A DNA stretch of 64,000 nucleotides from Mangifera indica (GCF_011075055.1 NC_058155.1:2840001-2904000), one strand, 5' to 3'. Positions 1-13,900 are shown, counted from the first letter of the stretch. Notes: a model not told the origin generated them from the letters alone. Numbers and translations are program-made.

Positions 1-3000
1 TTTCTTCTCGAAAGTGGGAGTGTATCAAGGTACATATGACCCACAATGAGAAAAGAAGGACTTTTGTTAATTATTCTAGCCACATAAAATTGGAGGATAA
101 GCGCCCATGAGGTAGCTGAATTTTATGCTCATGCATACGTTGCAGAATCAATTTTCAAAAGTGAGTGGCTCAAGTCCTAATATAGGAAGAAGATCGTTTA
201 ATGCTCAAAGAATAAGAACAAGGAATTGAAATGAAAAGAGTGGCAAATGTACTAGAAGAAGAGATGAAAATGATAGTCTTGTTTAAAATCAAGTGATGAA
301 ACTTTGATTTTCTAGTACTATGATATTAACTGAGTATTATCCTACGTGGATTATGGACTCTGAAGCCACCGACCAAGTAGTTCATGATAGAAGATCTTTA
401 GTAGATTTCTATTGAATTCTGAATAAAGTAAATTGAATATATGTAGGCAACAACACAAAGGTTGTAGTAAGAGGAATAGACACAAGCAAATAAGTTTTGC
501 AGATGATCGAATCCTATACCTACACGAAATCCAATATGCTCCAAATATTCAGTAAACCTTGGTCAAAGTACTTGTTCTTCTTAAACTAGGATATAATTTG
601 AATTTCTCTGAATGTTTTATTGAAATGTGATAAAATTGATTTCTACAGATTTGGTTTGTTGGTTGAATGGTTATATGGTGTTTGTCACCTTACATTTTTT
701 ATAATGTTAAGTTTTTCATTATTTGCTTCTCCTATATATATGGAAATGAATGCAAATAAATGGCATGTTACATTAGGGCATGTAAGCCAAGATGGATTGA
801 ATAAATTGGCTTATGAAAGTTTATTAGGAACTTTCACATAAATAGAAGTGTCCATATGTAAGCATTGCCTAGTTAGAAAAACTTCTAGAAAACCATTCGA
901 CAAAACTATATGAGTTTGACTTCCCTTGCAATCTATATACTTAGGTATATATATTTTCCTATGAATGTAAATTTTGAGAATGTATCTCATTTTTTCATTA
1001 CTAATGATGATAACAATGCTCGATTTGGTCTTGTCTACTTGATCTCTCATAAGTCAGAAGCAGTAGACTGCTTTAGACACTATATAATTGAGGTTGAGAA
1101 TCAATTAGACAAAATAGATAAGAGTTTTATGAACTCACCGAGATCTTGATCATTTGTTCCAACAGTTCAAGGAACTGAGTAATGAAATAAATAGTATGGT
1201 AAATAGTAATTCCAAAACTTCACAACAATCAGTTAGTGAAGAAGAGTAATTGAACTCTGTTGGAAATGGTTAAGTTAGTTAGAGCGCAAGCCAAACATCA
1301 AGTCACTTTGTGATGATATGATATTTATTGTTGCGTGAGAACTTAACCGATTACCTACTAATTCAGTTGCTTCCACTCCCTATGAGTTATGGTCAGATAG
1401 AAAATCTAAGTTAATTGATTGCAACCTTAGTGGTTGGCAATATCAATCCATAACTTTTCCCATAAGTTAGAGTAATTGGGATTGAGAAGAAATGAATGTA
1501 TCTTTATCAGATACGCTGAGCACTCCAAAGGGTATGTGTTCATAAGGGAGGATTTCGTTGGAAGATTAACTGAATTTGTATTAGAGATATTACATTCATA
1601 GAGGATATTTTTCTTAATAAGGATGATATTGATAAAAGGTTTCATCTGAATGAGATGAGAAAAGAATGAGGATGGGTATATCTTAACGACCATTAGTTGA
1701 GTCCTAAGATATAAGACTTATACTTATTCTAGTTAGTAGGAGCAAATGCAATTGAGCTCCAACCTATTTTGGATAGTGGGAGTAATGATCTTTAATTGTT
1801 TGCTTCATTCATCTCACCCTAATGGGAACATTGAGATTAAGCTTTAATCTATTTCGGATAGTGAGAGCATTAATTCTCAATTGCATTGGAATGGACGTCC
1901 AAAAGTATTCAAGTGACGTTTTTAAAGTGAAAACAAGGTTTTCATAACCACTCCCTAAGATGATGAAAAACCTGAAATAAATGTCTCATCCTTTGATGAG
2001 AAAATTTAGAAATGCATTGGAAGAAGATATAGAATACTAAGAAAACAAACCAATTCTAGGTTTTGGTTGACTTATCGCCAGATCGAAAATTCATTGGGAA
2101 TGAATGAGTTTCCTGAATTAGTCGTAAGACGGATGGCTTAATAAATATATATAATTTCGCTTAATAGCGAAAAATCTATACCCAATGAGAAGGTATAGAT
2201 TGTGTAGAAGGATATTTTCGTCATTTATAATATTTACTTCAATGTATTTGGTTTTAGCTATAATAACACATTTGAATTTAGAATTACACCAGATGAATGT
2301 CAAGACAATTTTTTTTTTTCTTAGTGGAAAACTTGACAAAGAAATCTGCATGAAATAAGATATAGATCTTATTGTTATAGGTCTGAAGCGCAGAGTGTAC
2401 AAGCTTCAAAGACATTGAATGACCTAAAACTGTCATCTAGTTACTGGTACTTGAACTTTGAAATAATTAATCAAGACCATCATGTTTATGTGACAAAGTT
2501 TGATGACAAATTTGTAATTCTAACAATGTGTGTGATGATGTATAAATAGCTAGAAATGATTTGAAGTAAGTGATAATCATCAAAGGATGGTTGTCCATAT
2601 CTCTGACTTGCAGGATGTGGGAAAACAGAATACATATTGTGAATTTGAATTTAGAGGAATTGTTCAAAGAAACTTTTGACTCTGTCATAAGAGCGTAATA
2701 TTCAAAAGGTTCTAGAACATTCCAATATGGTATACTGTGAACCCATTGATATTCCTGTGTCAAATGACGAATTATTGAGCCAAAAGAGATATGTCCCAAA
2801 ACTTAAGATAGAAACAGAGAAATGTCAAAGGTTACCTATTCAGATGTCATCAGATGTATTATGTATGTTATAGTGCATACATGCCCAGATATTTATTTTT
2901 GATTGGGCTGGTTAGTCGATATAAATAAATGTTGAAAAGAGCACTGAAAGGCTATTTGTAGAATTTTTGATATTTTTAAGGCTCTGTGGATGATTAATTA

Positions 3001-3475
3001 TGTGATTAAGGATCGAACTTGAGTTTGATTGGCTATTGAGATGCCAATTGGGGAAGTGTTTTTAAACCAACGCAGATTAGATTACGGCTAAGTTTTCTTA
3101 CTCTAAAAGGAACCATATCTTGGAGAGATAAGAAACAGAGATGCATAGCCGTATCCACATCGGAAGCCTAGTATGTAGCCTATTCAGTAAATGTGCAAGA
3201 AACTGTTTGGTTATGAAGATTCTTTGTGAATCTGAGTAAATAGGACAATATTGTTAGAGCAATAGTTGTCTGTTGAAATGAAAGATCTTAATCTTTTATA
3301 AGATAACCAAACGTATCGACACTAGACACAACGTAATAAGAGACTCAATTTCCAAGAGGGAAATGAACGTACAATATAATTCTACGCATTGTATAGTCAC
3401 TGATCCTTTGACTGTGATTCTTCCAAGAAAAGTATATCTTGCACATGTTAAATTTCTTGGATTGCGTAGACAATG
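1..3475 (+). pseudogene. Ty1/copia retrotransposon polyprotein remnant
   Basis: This is a heavily decayed pol region, readable in all three + frames with many stops. In order it shows a protease-like patch near 347-385 (WIMDSEATD, where the family has a D-S/T-G/A active site), a GAG-pre-integrase patch near 750-900 (WHVTLGHVSQDGLNKLA, then a CxxC-like stretch), an integrase core near 910-1150 (FITNDDNNARFGLVYLISHK), a reverse-transcriptase patch near 2266-2320 (HLNLELHQMNVKT), and an RNase H C-terminus near 3312-3474 (VTDPLTVILPRK, HVKFLGLRRQ). The order protease, integrase, RT, RNase H is diagnostic of Ty1/copia. The 5' end lies outside the window. No frame is long enough for function. Confidence 0.85.
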
Positions 3476-3539
3476 ATTGATGAGTGTTGAGCTTATATAT
3501 TGTACTAATGACACAACGTCGAAAACCATGAATTTAAGT

Positions 3540-4930
3540 TCATTTTATGTTTTTGAACTTATGTCCCGAAATTTTTGGGTTTTCACTGCATACACATCGT
3601 TTTTAGCTCAATAAGATTGTAATGTCACACAAGTTAGAGATTGGCTCACTCACACGAGCAATCGCCTTTGGCGCTGAGAGAGCGAGCAAAGATGAGACAT
3701 TATTCTTGAGAATTGTGATGCTGAGAGAGCATACCAATGGGAGACGAATTTCTCAAGAAAAGATTTATTGAAATAAAAATGTCGCCTTGATGATTGATCA
3801 AGATGAGGTCATGAATAGATACATTTGTAAATGACCGATTTGGATTCCCCACGTCCAAATAACTTGTGAATGCCAGATGTGAGTTCTTAATATAAATAAA
3901 TACCTGCAAATGTGAAGATGATTAAGAACTCAGGTTAGGCGCTCGGGGTAGCGACTGAACTAAGATCTGTACAGTGTTGTGAATGACATTTGAGAAAATA
4001 CACACTGTAGCACATGATTCATACCATGTGTGCATAAGTAAGACGACCAGTTAAAGTAGTGGAAGGATGAATCCCTGCTCCTTCACTGTGTGAGACTTTA
4101 TGAGGATTAACTCATGATGGTACCCTTTGACTCTTTACTGTTGTTTGATATTTACTCTTAGTGTTGTTATCTTAGCTTGGAACCTATGACCACGCATGAT
4201 TCGGTCTATGGAACATGACTAGAAAAGCAGCTAAGTTTGAATTGAGAATTTCGAGTAGAAGAGGAAGACTTATATATATTACGTGTGTCCATTGGCTAGC
4301 CGATCATGTCACTCATATGGAGATTGGACTTGATCATGGATACATAGGAAAATAACACAATGAAAAATGAGGGATTAAAGGGAGCTGGTGTTATCGAGTA
4401 AGTCTGGGGTGCTGCGAGCCTAACGCTTTATTTTGTTTTTATTCGGGTTGAAGCGGCTATGTTATTCCTAACAGATGCATAGTAATTAGCTCCCAAGTGC
4501 AGGTTGCTCGCGAGGTCGCACGACACATTTGCAAGTATGAAACGTACTGATATATGAGATTTCTGTGGCTAAGTATTTGGTTCGGGTCTTCCATCATGTG
4601 TGAGTGGGAGATATTGGATCCGGGTCCACCCATGACGGGCCGACCCGACCCGACCCGACCCGATTGGCGGTTATTGGCAGTTATTGGCGGTTGGACCTTT
4701 ATATAAAAAGGTCTTAACTGCCTCCCAAATGGAAGAATGAATAATAATGAATGATAATAAATGGTGATGTGAGGAGAGAATGTAATTATATACAAAGAGC
4801 TTTTCTCTCCTGCCAAGAACGAATATGCACAGTAAATCACTCTCCCAAATGGAAATCAGTACGTAGGTAAATGGCGTCGTGGAAACAGACTAACGTCAAC
4901 GCCTCGCGTGGAATTCGAAGACGCTTCATC
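3540..4930 (+). mobile_element. LTR-like noncoding region downstream of the copia pol
   Basis: No open frame is convincing here. It follows the copia RNase H end directly, where a 3' LTR is expected. LTR-like features are a TATA-type sequence at about 4700-4709 (tatataaaaa), an AATAAA-like polyadenylation region near 4738-4762, and locally high GC near 4620-4700. I did not find clear TG...CA borders or a second LTR copy, so the limits are approximate. The alternative is unrelated single-copy DNA. Confidence 0.4.
4642..4695 (+). repeat. Short GC-rich tandem repeats
   Basis: Four copies of a GACCC pentamer (4642-4661) are followed by three copies of a 10-bp unit, ggcggttatt/ggcagttatt/ggcggttgga (4666-4695). 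They sit just upstream of the TATA-like sequence at 4700, so they could be LTR promoter repeats. That role is inferred only from position. Confidence 0.75.
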
Positions 4931-6628
4931 GAACTCATAAACGGGTACGCAAATTCTATTTACAGATTTCACAGAATTCGGATCCTGGCATGTTTAATTG
5001 TTTCTAACACTTTGAAATTGTGTATGCATTCAATTGTTTGATATTACTTGTGATGTCTTATTTCTCCATTAAAATTTGTATTCTTTATGCATCCAATACT
5101 TAGAAATGGTTTATGTCCTTCTGCTTCATCTATGTATGGGGAGATGTATTGCAGCTGAAGTGATTTACAAGCATGGAAAAGTTGGTGTGTGGCTCTAGAA
5201 GTTGTAGGTTCTCTATTTCTCCATCGCTTAGTTCATATTTGCAATAGAAATTTATTGGCAGAATTTAGATGGTTGCTGTTGTAACATATGAAATTGTAGG
5301 AATGTTGTAATTTAGTTAGTTTGTGTTTGTTTGGTGTGTATGTAATGAAAGTAAAAGCCATTGGTGAGGTATCAGAGTCCAGATTTGGTGAGGGAGGTCT
5401 AGATGTTTGATGTTTCTCCCAAGAGCAATTTTCAATTTAATTTTCCTTGTGGACTTGAAAATATTGTAAACATACAGAACCATAATCACTTACTTCATCT
5501 CTTTGTGGGATGATTTGGAGTGGGCATTGTCCTACAGGATTGTATTTGTACATACTCATCTCTTTGTAAAATTAACTTCCTTGTGTAATTGATTTAGATG
5601 TTAGTGAAATTCTTAGCTTTTTCTTGTGTCCCTTTCCCCTCTTCTGTGTAATAAGAACTGAATGATTTCCATTCATGAAAAACTTCCTTCTTCAATTATA
5701 ATCTCAAGATAATTGTTGTTGGCAGCAGTGTTCGGTAACTGTAGCAGTCAAGCATGGAGATTTTGCATAAGGCCGTCCTCTCAAGGTTCTCTTGATGTAG
5801 TAGAGCCAAAATAAGTTTAACAGGTGGCGCGTCACCTGGCCAGCTCAGGGATCGGTGCATGGAATTAAAATTTTCATATTAGGCAGCATATATGTGGCTG
5901 ATTATAAGAAAATACAATAATAAGAAAATACGCCTTCAATCCTGAAGCCGTAGGGCCCGGTTGCCGTTCTTTGCTGCTAGGTGCAGTGCGTCGCGTCCCA
6001 AGAGGCTGGCTTTGGGTCAGATAAACTTGCAATTGTTAGGAATATCAGGCCCTTGAGAGTTCATTTCCAACAAAATAAGAGAGCCCAGCCCTTGAGTATG
6101 ATCTGGATATTGTTGAACCCAATGGGCTTCATTCATGTATACATTATGATAGTGCATTGTTTATTTCTTTTTCTTGTTATAATAATTGGAAATTCCATTT
6201 CACTTAAAATAAATCATAAAAAACCAATTACACCCTTCTGACATTCAACTCTTGTTTTTGTGAGCAATATCTTTACTTTAGATACATTTATATATATTAT
6301 CATATAATTAAATATTTTTAAATTAAAAATAAAATAATATATATAAATATATATATTTATATATAATTATATATTCAAAGAATATATAAATAGTATTACA
6401 CATTAATATATTCATATTTATTATTTAATAAAATTATGTGTAAAATTTTATATATAAATAATAATAATATATTATTATATAATTTAATATTATTTTATTT
6501 TTAATTTTTAATTAATAATAACATAATAATATATTATTATTTATAAATAAAATTGTATATATAATTACATTTATAATATTTCCTTTTATTGTTTGCATAA
6601 AGAAATTTTTATAGCAAGAAAGAACGTT
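4931..6628. other. Intergenic, no gene seen
   Basis: I see no supported coding region. Base composition changes several times: 5000-5980 is mixed, 5820-6080 is more GC-rich, and 6250-6580 is almost pure A/T with simple TATA-type runs. The short open frame near 5981-6241 lacks any recognisable domain. Confidence 0.6.
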
Positions 6629-6931
6629 TAGGGTTGGATTCGAGCCGAATAGAGCTCGAGCTTGCTTGAGCTTGAACTTTGCTCGACTTAATAATAATTG
6701 AGCTTAAGTTCGAGCTCGGGTTCATCGAGCTTGTTATGCTTGAGCTCGAATTCGGTTTGAGTTTGGTTTGGCTCGCTTCGAATTTGAGTATTTATTATTA
6801 AAATGACATCGTTTTAATACATATTAGTCAAAATGATGTCGTTTTATATCTAAAATTTTTATTTATAAATTTTGATAATTAAGCTCGAATTCGAAAATAT
6901 TCGAGCCAAGCTCGATTCGAATCCACTGTTA
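6629..6931. mobile_element. hAT-type MITE, copy 1 (303 bp)
   Basis: The element starts tagggttggattcgagc and ends gaatccactgtta; the end reverse-complements to taacagtggattc, an imperfect terminal inverted repeat. Flanking 8-mers are agaacgtt (6621-6628) and aggatgtt (6932-6939), 6 of 8 identical, which fits the 8-bp target duplication of hAT transposons. Inside are many GAGCTCGA-type palindromes and two direct AAAATGAnnTCGTTTT motifs near 6800-6852. It encodes nothing. The same family recurs at 39752-40039. It ends 200 bp before the histidyl-tRNA synthetase start codon, so it may now form part of that promoter. Confidence 0.85.
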
Positions 6932-7041
6932 AGGATGTTGAAATGTTTTTTTGCATAAATCTAAAAGGAAAAAAAAGAAAAAGTTAATTGTGATACTGTT
7001 AACTTAATAATCCCAATAAATTAAATCACAGAAATCCAGAG

Positions 7042-7113
7042 ATGCAAAACCCTACACCCAACACAAAAACATACTACACACGCGCCATAACTACGCTAAG
7101 TCTCCTTCTCTAA
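7042..7113 (+). promoter_or_regulatory. Telo-box and short upstream ORF in the HisRS leader
   Basis: AAACCCTA at 7047-7054 matches the plant telo-box, an element known from promoters of ribosomal-protein and translation-factor genes, which suits a tRNA synthetase. An ATG at 7042 opens a 23-codon frame ending TAA at 7113, out of frame with and 17 bases before the main ATG. If transcription starts upstream of 7042 this would be a uORF; if it starts downstream, the telo-box is in the core promoter. A pyrimidine-rich patch near 7100-7115 follows. The start site cannot be set from sequence alone. Confidence 0.5.
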
Positions 7114-7130
7114 CACGCTTCCATTCAGCA

Positions 7131-10100
7131 ATGCCGGAGAGAGGTTCGTCCGCCGTCATAACCCTCGGCGGCAAAGGCGCATCCCTCACCTCCTCCTCTG
7201 TCTACGCCATCTCCAACTCCCTCGCTCACGTGCGCCTCGACTCCTCGGCGTTAGATCGTCTCTCTTCCTCGCCGCCCAATCAGAATCCACCAACTGTTAC
7301 TGACTACCAAGTTCCCCTTCTCAAAGCTTTAACTCTAGAAGAATCCCGTGCTTCCCTCACTGTCCTCCTCAGCAAGCTCCTTTCACTTCAATCCGGTTCG
7401 GGCGTCCGTGCGGTTCTTCCGGTTCACATTTCGGAGATCCTTAATTCTGGGGGGGATAAAATTGCGAGTGAGCCAGTTGAGGTGAGTGAAGATGAACGGG
7501 CTTTGTTGGAGAAGTTGAGTTTACCCAGTGTATTTTGTGGTGTTTGTGCGGTTCTGGATTATAAATCGACGGCTTTGTCGACTATTATTGATGCGGTGGC
7601 AGCTTTGTCGTGTGAGGTGTCTGGCGCTGATGTGGCGGCTTTTAATTCGATTGATTTGGGAGATGGGTTCACTGCAAAGGAGGAGATTGCAGTTGCTGGG
7701 GACTTGAAAGTGTTGCTTAATGGGTCGAAGTTAGTGGGGAAAGTAAACACGGAAGAGGTTTTGGAAATTCCGAAAATTAATGGGAAGTTAAGAGAAGTAG
7801 TTAAATTAGTTCATTCGAGTACCAGGATTGAGTTGAATTCGGGTGTGAGAGTTGGTATTAGTGGGACGGCAAAGGCCTTGGGGGCCAACGTGATGGCATT
7901 GGTATCTGCAGTTAAAAATGTGGGTGAAAGTAGTTTGTTTCTTGCGAAAATGAGTCTGAGTAAGGTTGGTGGTGATGAATTGAAGAGTTTGTTTGGGAAG
8001 GATTGTTTGAGTTTGGATAGTTTGAGGAGTGTGTATAAGTTGGTTTTGGATGCACATTTGGCGGAGGATTATATAAAATTTGTCCATGAGGCGAATGTGT
8101 TGTTGGAGCTTGTGTTGAAGATTGTGGCGTGGGAAGCTGTGATTGCATTTGCTGTGCTTGAAGGTGGGGAGTTGCTGGGTGAAAAGGTGAATGGAGGGGA
8201 TGTGGGAGGGGAAAAGAAGAGTGAGAAGAAAAAGAAGAAGGTGGTTTTGGGTAAGGGAACCGGGGTGATTGTGCAATTGATTAAGGATAGGTTGCAGAGT
8301 AAGGGTTTGGGGGTTTTGGATAAACAGGTTGAGGATCTTTTTTCATTTTTGGATCCAAAGGACCCAGGTTTTGATGGTTTTCTGGCAAAGATTAAAGAGA
8401 TTGTGGAGAGTAATGAAAGTAGAAGGCTTCCCAAGCTTCCTAAGGTAATGATAAGTGTTTTTAATTTTGTTTATTTGAGCTTTTTGCAACAGAAAGAATA
8501 TAAAATTTAAGTACCATGATGAATAATTAAGCATTTATTTGTGTTATGGATCCTTTGATATTGTATGTCTAAGTAGTAGATGCATGGAGGATATTCAGTT
8601 TTAGCTCAATCATCCATGATATGGAGTGACTTTGTAGCCCATGATGAATATTTTTAAGATTCATGTTACTGAACAACTGTTGGCCTAACAGTGCAATACT
8701 GTGCCCGTTCAGAAAAAGTCTCATGCATAATAATCTGGAAATTTTGTTTTTTTTGAAAATCGTGCAAATTCCCTATAAATTTGTGGCTTATGTGGAGTTG
8801 TTTTAAAAAATAATGCGTAAAGGCTTTTTATTTTTTTCACAGTTACTGTTATTCTATCTATATTTCTTTAAAAATGATTAAACTAATTCTTTGGTAGTTT
8901 AAATGTTTTGACATGAACACTTAGAAAGAACTTCAATGCCATGGCATAAAACATGTCAAGTTGGATATGTTTGAGCATTGCTTAACTGTTAGTTCTGTAA
9001 TTTATTGTTCAGTAGCTGAATACTAAGCTATGAACTCATTTTTTTTTTCTAATCTTTTACATCGTCATTTTCAGAAATGGACTTTCTTTCACCAGACTTA
9101 AACCTTTTTTCTTGATAGAATGGTGTGACCTACCTTGCCATTGTCTGGAATCTGTATTTCTCACTTTTGTACCTTATGGTGCAGGGTACTCGTGATTTTG
9201 CAAAAGAACAAATGGCAATTCGAGAAAAAGCATTTTCAATTATAACTGAAGTCTTCAAGAGGCATGGTGCCACTGCCCTGGATACTCCTGTTTTTGAATT
9301 GAGAGAGACCCTAACAGGAAAATATGGAGAGGATTCTAAGTTGATTTATGATCTTGCTGACCAGGTATGCACATGATTACTTGCTAAATCAGCTGAATCA
9401 AGTTTCTTTTTTCCATTTATTAATATTATTTTTGGGAAGTAGCTCATTTGTGGAAATATATCTGCTTAAAGCTTCTCAAAGAATGTGGTGCTTTTGTGCT
9501 TGAATGCATTTTATTTTCTTATATGTTGGTTGAGTTTTCTTTACTCTGAATATGTTGAATGAAAGGGTTGTTAAATGGAAAACTAAAAATCTAGTTGAGG
9601 CTGTAGAACCTAAGCTCATTCTTATATTTGTGACTTTGATATTAGACAAAAATTGTTTAAGTGTTTGAATGAGGAAAGCTAAGAATTTCCTCGACTTAAA
9701 ATTTGGCCTTTTTTGATGTCACAATGTTGTCTTTCATTGTGAACTTATAATTCATTGCAAAAAATTTAGGCTATGGTGGCGATTCTGCTCTGTTTTAGTA
9801 GTTGAATGGGTTTGTAACTGTATTTATCTTTCTTCACAATGTTGACCTTTTTTGCTTGACTTAAAATTTGGCCTTTTTGGCTGTCACAATGTTGTCTTTC
9901 GTTGTCAACTTATAATTCATTGCAAAAAAATTAGGTTATGGTGGCGATTCTGCTCTGTTTTAGCAGTTGAATGGGTTTGTGTTAGATACCTGGGTTGTTT
10001 CACTCTTTATCCTAAAGTTCAACACACAACCAACCACAAATACACAACAACACAGGTATATGTTTGCTGGAATATTAAAAATGGAACTCAATATTATACT

Positions 10101-10947
10101 TTATTGATTAATAACAAACCAGTACAAAATCACCATAAAATGTATCACACAATGACTCTATTCTTCAACATAAACTTGGCGAATTTGAGAGTGCCGAAAA
10201 CCTCTCCCAATGTTGAATTCAAGAGCCAGCTCTCTCCCAAAGGGTTTCTCCAATACTGATAACTTTCTTCCTTGTTCATGTCTCCTTCTTCTCCTCTTTT
10301 TTTTAATATCTGGTTGATGTCTTTCCTCTTGAATTATTTTTGCTCCACACGTTTCTAACCACTTTTTGTTGCAGTAACTGATTTTTTGACACCTCATTAT
10401 GGGCTAATATTCCCCTGCTTGAGCCTTTATGCCTCTTCTTATGCATCTCAAGGCCTAACAGCATGTTACTGTATTCATCTTTCTTTACTATTTTCCTTTT
10501 GTGGACTATTGTTTGGTCTTTGATGGCTAACAAGTGTTCTATTTATTGTATTCTCTCTCTCCCTCTCCATCTATCTCTCTCTTGAATGATAAGAAAAGAA
10601 TAGTTATCTTGTTCAGAAGAGTATAACATTTTGTATCTACTTGTTTACAGGGTGGTGAGCTATGTTCTCTGCGTTATGACTTGACTGTTCCATTTGCTCG
10701 GTATGTTGCTATGAATGGTCTCACTTCTTTGAAAAGGCATCAAATAGCTAAGGTTTACAGAAGAGATAACCCATCCAAAGGCAGATTTCGTGAATTTTAT
10801 CAATGTGACTTTGATATTGCTGGCCAATACGAAAGGATGGGGCCAGACTTTGAAGTCATTAAAATTTTGACTGAACTGCTTGATGAACTAGATATTGGAG
10901 ATTATGAGGTAAGTCTCAGTTGCCCCACTCCCACCATGCACACAACC

Positions 10948-10996
<49 letters not shown>

Positions 10997-13900
10997 ACAC
11001 ACACATATATTTTTTACACATTAGGCTTTATGAGATTACATTTTGGCCTCTAGGACATTGGAGTTGATATTTGAATAGAATGTGTTGTTCACATGTATGA
11101 GATGGTTACATCTAAAAGCATTGATGATGTTAGGGTTATGGATCTTGGTATATGAATCGGTATTTTTCTAATAGGAACATAGAAATTTATCAATACAAGA
11201 GATCAAGATGTTATATAAATTAGTATCAAGAAAATGGTTTGATGTATTTGAACTTTCGGTACGCACTCTTTTATTCTGCAATTTGAGGATCAATGGATTG
11301 CAGCAGTTGAACAGACACCTATTTGTTCTTTATTACAGTTATTGATAATCTAGCTACGTCTGCAAACATTTGCATATTGCCATCAAGTAACTTAAAAATG
11401 TTTTTGCCTCTATAATTATTTGATTATTTAAATTTTGCAGATAAAGCTGAATCATAGAATGTTACTAGATGGAATGTTGGAAATATGCGGAGTGCCTCCT
11501 GAGAAATTCAGAACCATTTGTTCAAGTATTGACAAGCTAGACAAGCAATCTTTTGAGCAGGTTAAAAAAGAAATGGTAAGCATATAGGTGTCTGGTTTAT
11601 TGTCCATATAGGTTGCTTTCGATGTTCTATTGGTTTGGTTTGCTTTCATTTGGCCCTGGTTAAACTACGATTATTATTGACAGATTTTTATCAGTCATGT
11701 AGAGACTTTTCCCTTCTCTGAATTTTTTTTTTAAATTTTTTTGTGAATTTCTAATCCACTAATGTAACTTTTTCACTTTTCTTGAATATAGTTCACAGTT
11801 TTGTACAAAGAAAAAAAAGAAAGTTCAATTGGCTGGTAATCAGCAGTTTTGCATCTTAATTTAGAAGTATATCTTGCAAGAGTGGTTTACTTCTAGACCA
11901 CTGATGACCCAATATTTAATCCCTGCAAGACTTACCTTCATAAGATGTTTTGCAAAGGTCAATGCCCAATTTTCCTAACTAAAGTAAAATAAATAAACAA
12001 GTGAATTAGTTTTTCCCTTCGCTGCATGAAAGATCTATTGTCTTTCTCTGTTTGGTGGAGATTGAAAATGATTCCTGCTGGTAATTTTCCTTGTTTTTTT
12101 TCTTTGTCAAATGTATTGCATAATGGTGAATTCACCCTATTTGTTTGTGTTCTGCGAAGGAATATACTATGAACTGTTTTTATTTAAACTTAATCGAAAA
12201 TGAATGTTAAATTGACCATTTTGTTTTTATAACTTTTCTCTTTTATTGAGAATAAGTTGCCTCTTTCCTTTTCGTCTCTATTCTTCTGGTTCTCCGATAT
12301 CTAGCTCTTGCTATATTTTGTTTGTCATAAACGCAAGATGTTATACTGTTAATAACATTATAAATTAATGTTTTCTAGGTTGAGGAAAAGGGTTTAACTG
12401 TTGAGATGGCAGATAAGATTGGAACTTTTGTGAAGGAAAGAGGATCACCTTTGGTATTGCTGTCAAAGCTTAAACAGGAAGGAAGCAAGTTTCTGGAGAA
12501 CAACTCATCGAAAGTTGCATTGGATGACCTTGAAATTTTATTTCAAGCTCTAGAAAAGTCTAAATGTGTTGACAAAGTGGTTTTTGATTTGAGTCTTGCG
12601 AGAGGTCTTGACTATTATACCGGAGTCATCTATGAAGCTGTTTTCAAAGGGGAGACACAGGTAATCCTTGTTGTGCCTCCAGATTTAGTTCTCTTCATCT
12701 AGGTTGCTTGATAGAGAGAAAGAGAGATAGAGATGCATACTTAATATATTGCTGTCCTACATAATCCCATATTTTATTTTGACATTTTGTTCAGTAATAT
12801 TGGATCATTTTTATTTACTTCTGCTCATAGATAATTCTCTTGATGACTTTTCTTTACTACATTCATCAGAAGTTGAGCATGTCAAACATGAGAGCATATT
12901 ATTTGCAATCTTTGGTCAAATATATTTGATGGAATATATCTTGGAATGAAACTCGTTAGAGAGCAATTCTTTGAGTTTGCCTGAAGATTGGTTCACTGAA
13001 GTGGCAACTCTCCAGATGGAAATTTTTTCTTTGTGTTATTTGACTGCTACCACTGCCCTAGATAATGGCAATGTCATGCTAGTTCCATTTCTGAGTTAAC
13101 ATGTGGTGTTATATGAATGCCCATTAATTTTATCATGAAATCATGCACATCAATCTGTAATTATTAAAGGCTTATTGAGACACATTACAAAAATTATACT
13201 TATCCTGATGGATCCTTGTTAGGACTATACCTGATTTGCTAATTCTTAGCTGAGGCCCAACCTAAGCTAGCAAAAATATTAGTCAAATGTTCTGTCTTTG
13301 CATGAAGCACTTGACTTTTGGCAGTGTCGCTGAACCTTTAGATCCTTTTTTCTATTTCTCTCTCCATTTGTCCCTTTTTTTTTAAATCTAAGTTCCTAAT
13401 CGAGACAACACCATGTACCGTCTCAGCAGCTTAGTTTCATGCCAGGTCATGAATGTATTGTCCATTGACTAGATTGTGCCAGCTCAGGTTAACTCTAACA
13501 GATTACATGTCCAAATTCAAGCCTATGCCTCCTGGATTGAGGCTGAATTCTGTACCCAATCTATCTGTAGCATCTTGCGGAGGGATTTGGTGGATCAGAA
13601 GGATAGAAGCTAAACTCTCACTTCTTTGCCTTTTAATAAGAACATAAAAGCTATCTAGAACAACATAAAAGAGATTGCTCACAAGAGTTAAAGCATAGAA
13701 TCCAAATTTCCTCTTTCTTACTTACCACCTGATGGTACGATGTATATGAGTAGTATCAAGTGAAATCTAGTGAAATATGGCATCTCTATCAAATTAATGT
13801 AAATCATCATGCATTTCTGATCTTATAATTTCATCCTGATGTTAGTTTTATACTTTTTGCAAAGATAATATAACTAACGCATTTATTACTCAGGTTGGTT

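Noticed and set aside
7559..8534. Several antisense open frames opposite HisRS exon 1
   Set aside because: They are shadows of the well-supported sense exon, with low-complexity His/Ser/Pro content and no domain.
10681..11067. Open frame continuing past HisRS exon 3 with poly-Pro/Thr-His tail
   Set aside because: The donor site at 10909 ends the exon; the tail is the poly-C/(AC)n tract read as protein.
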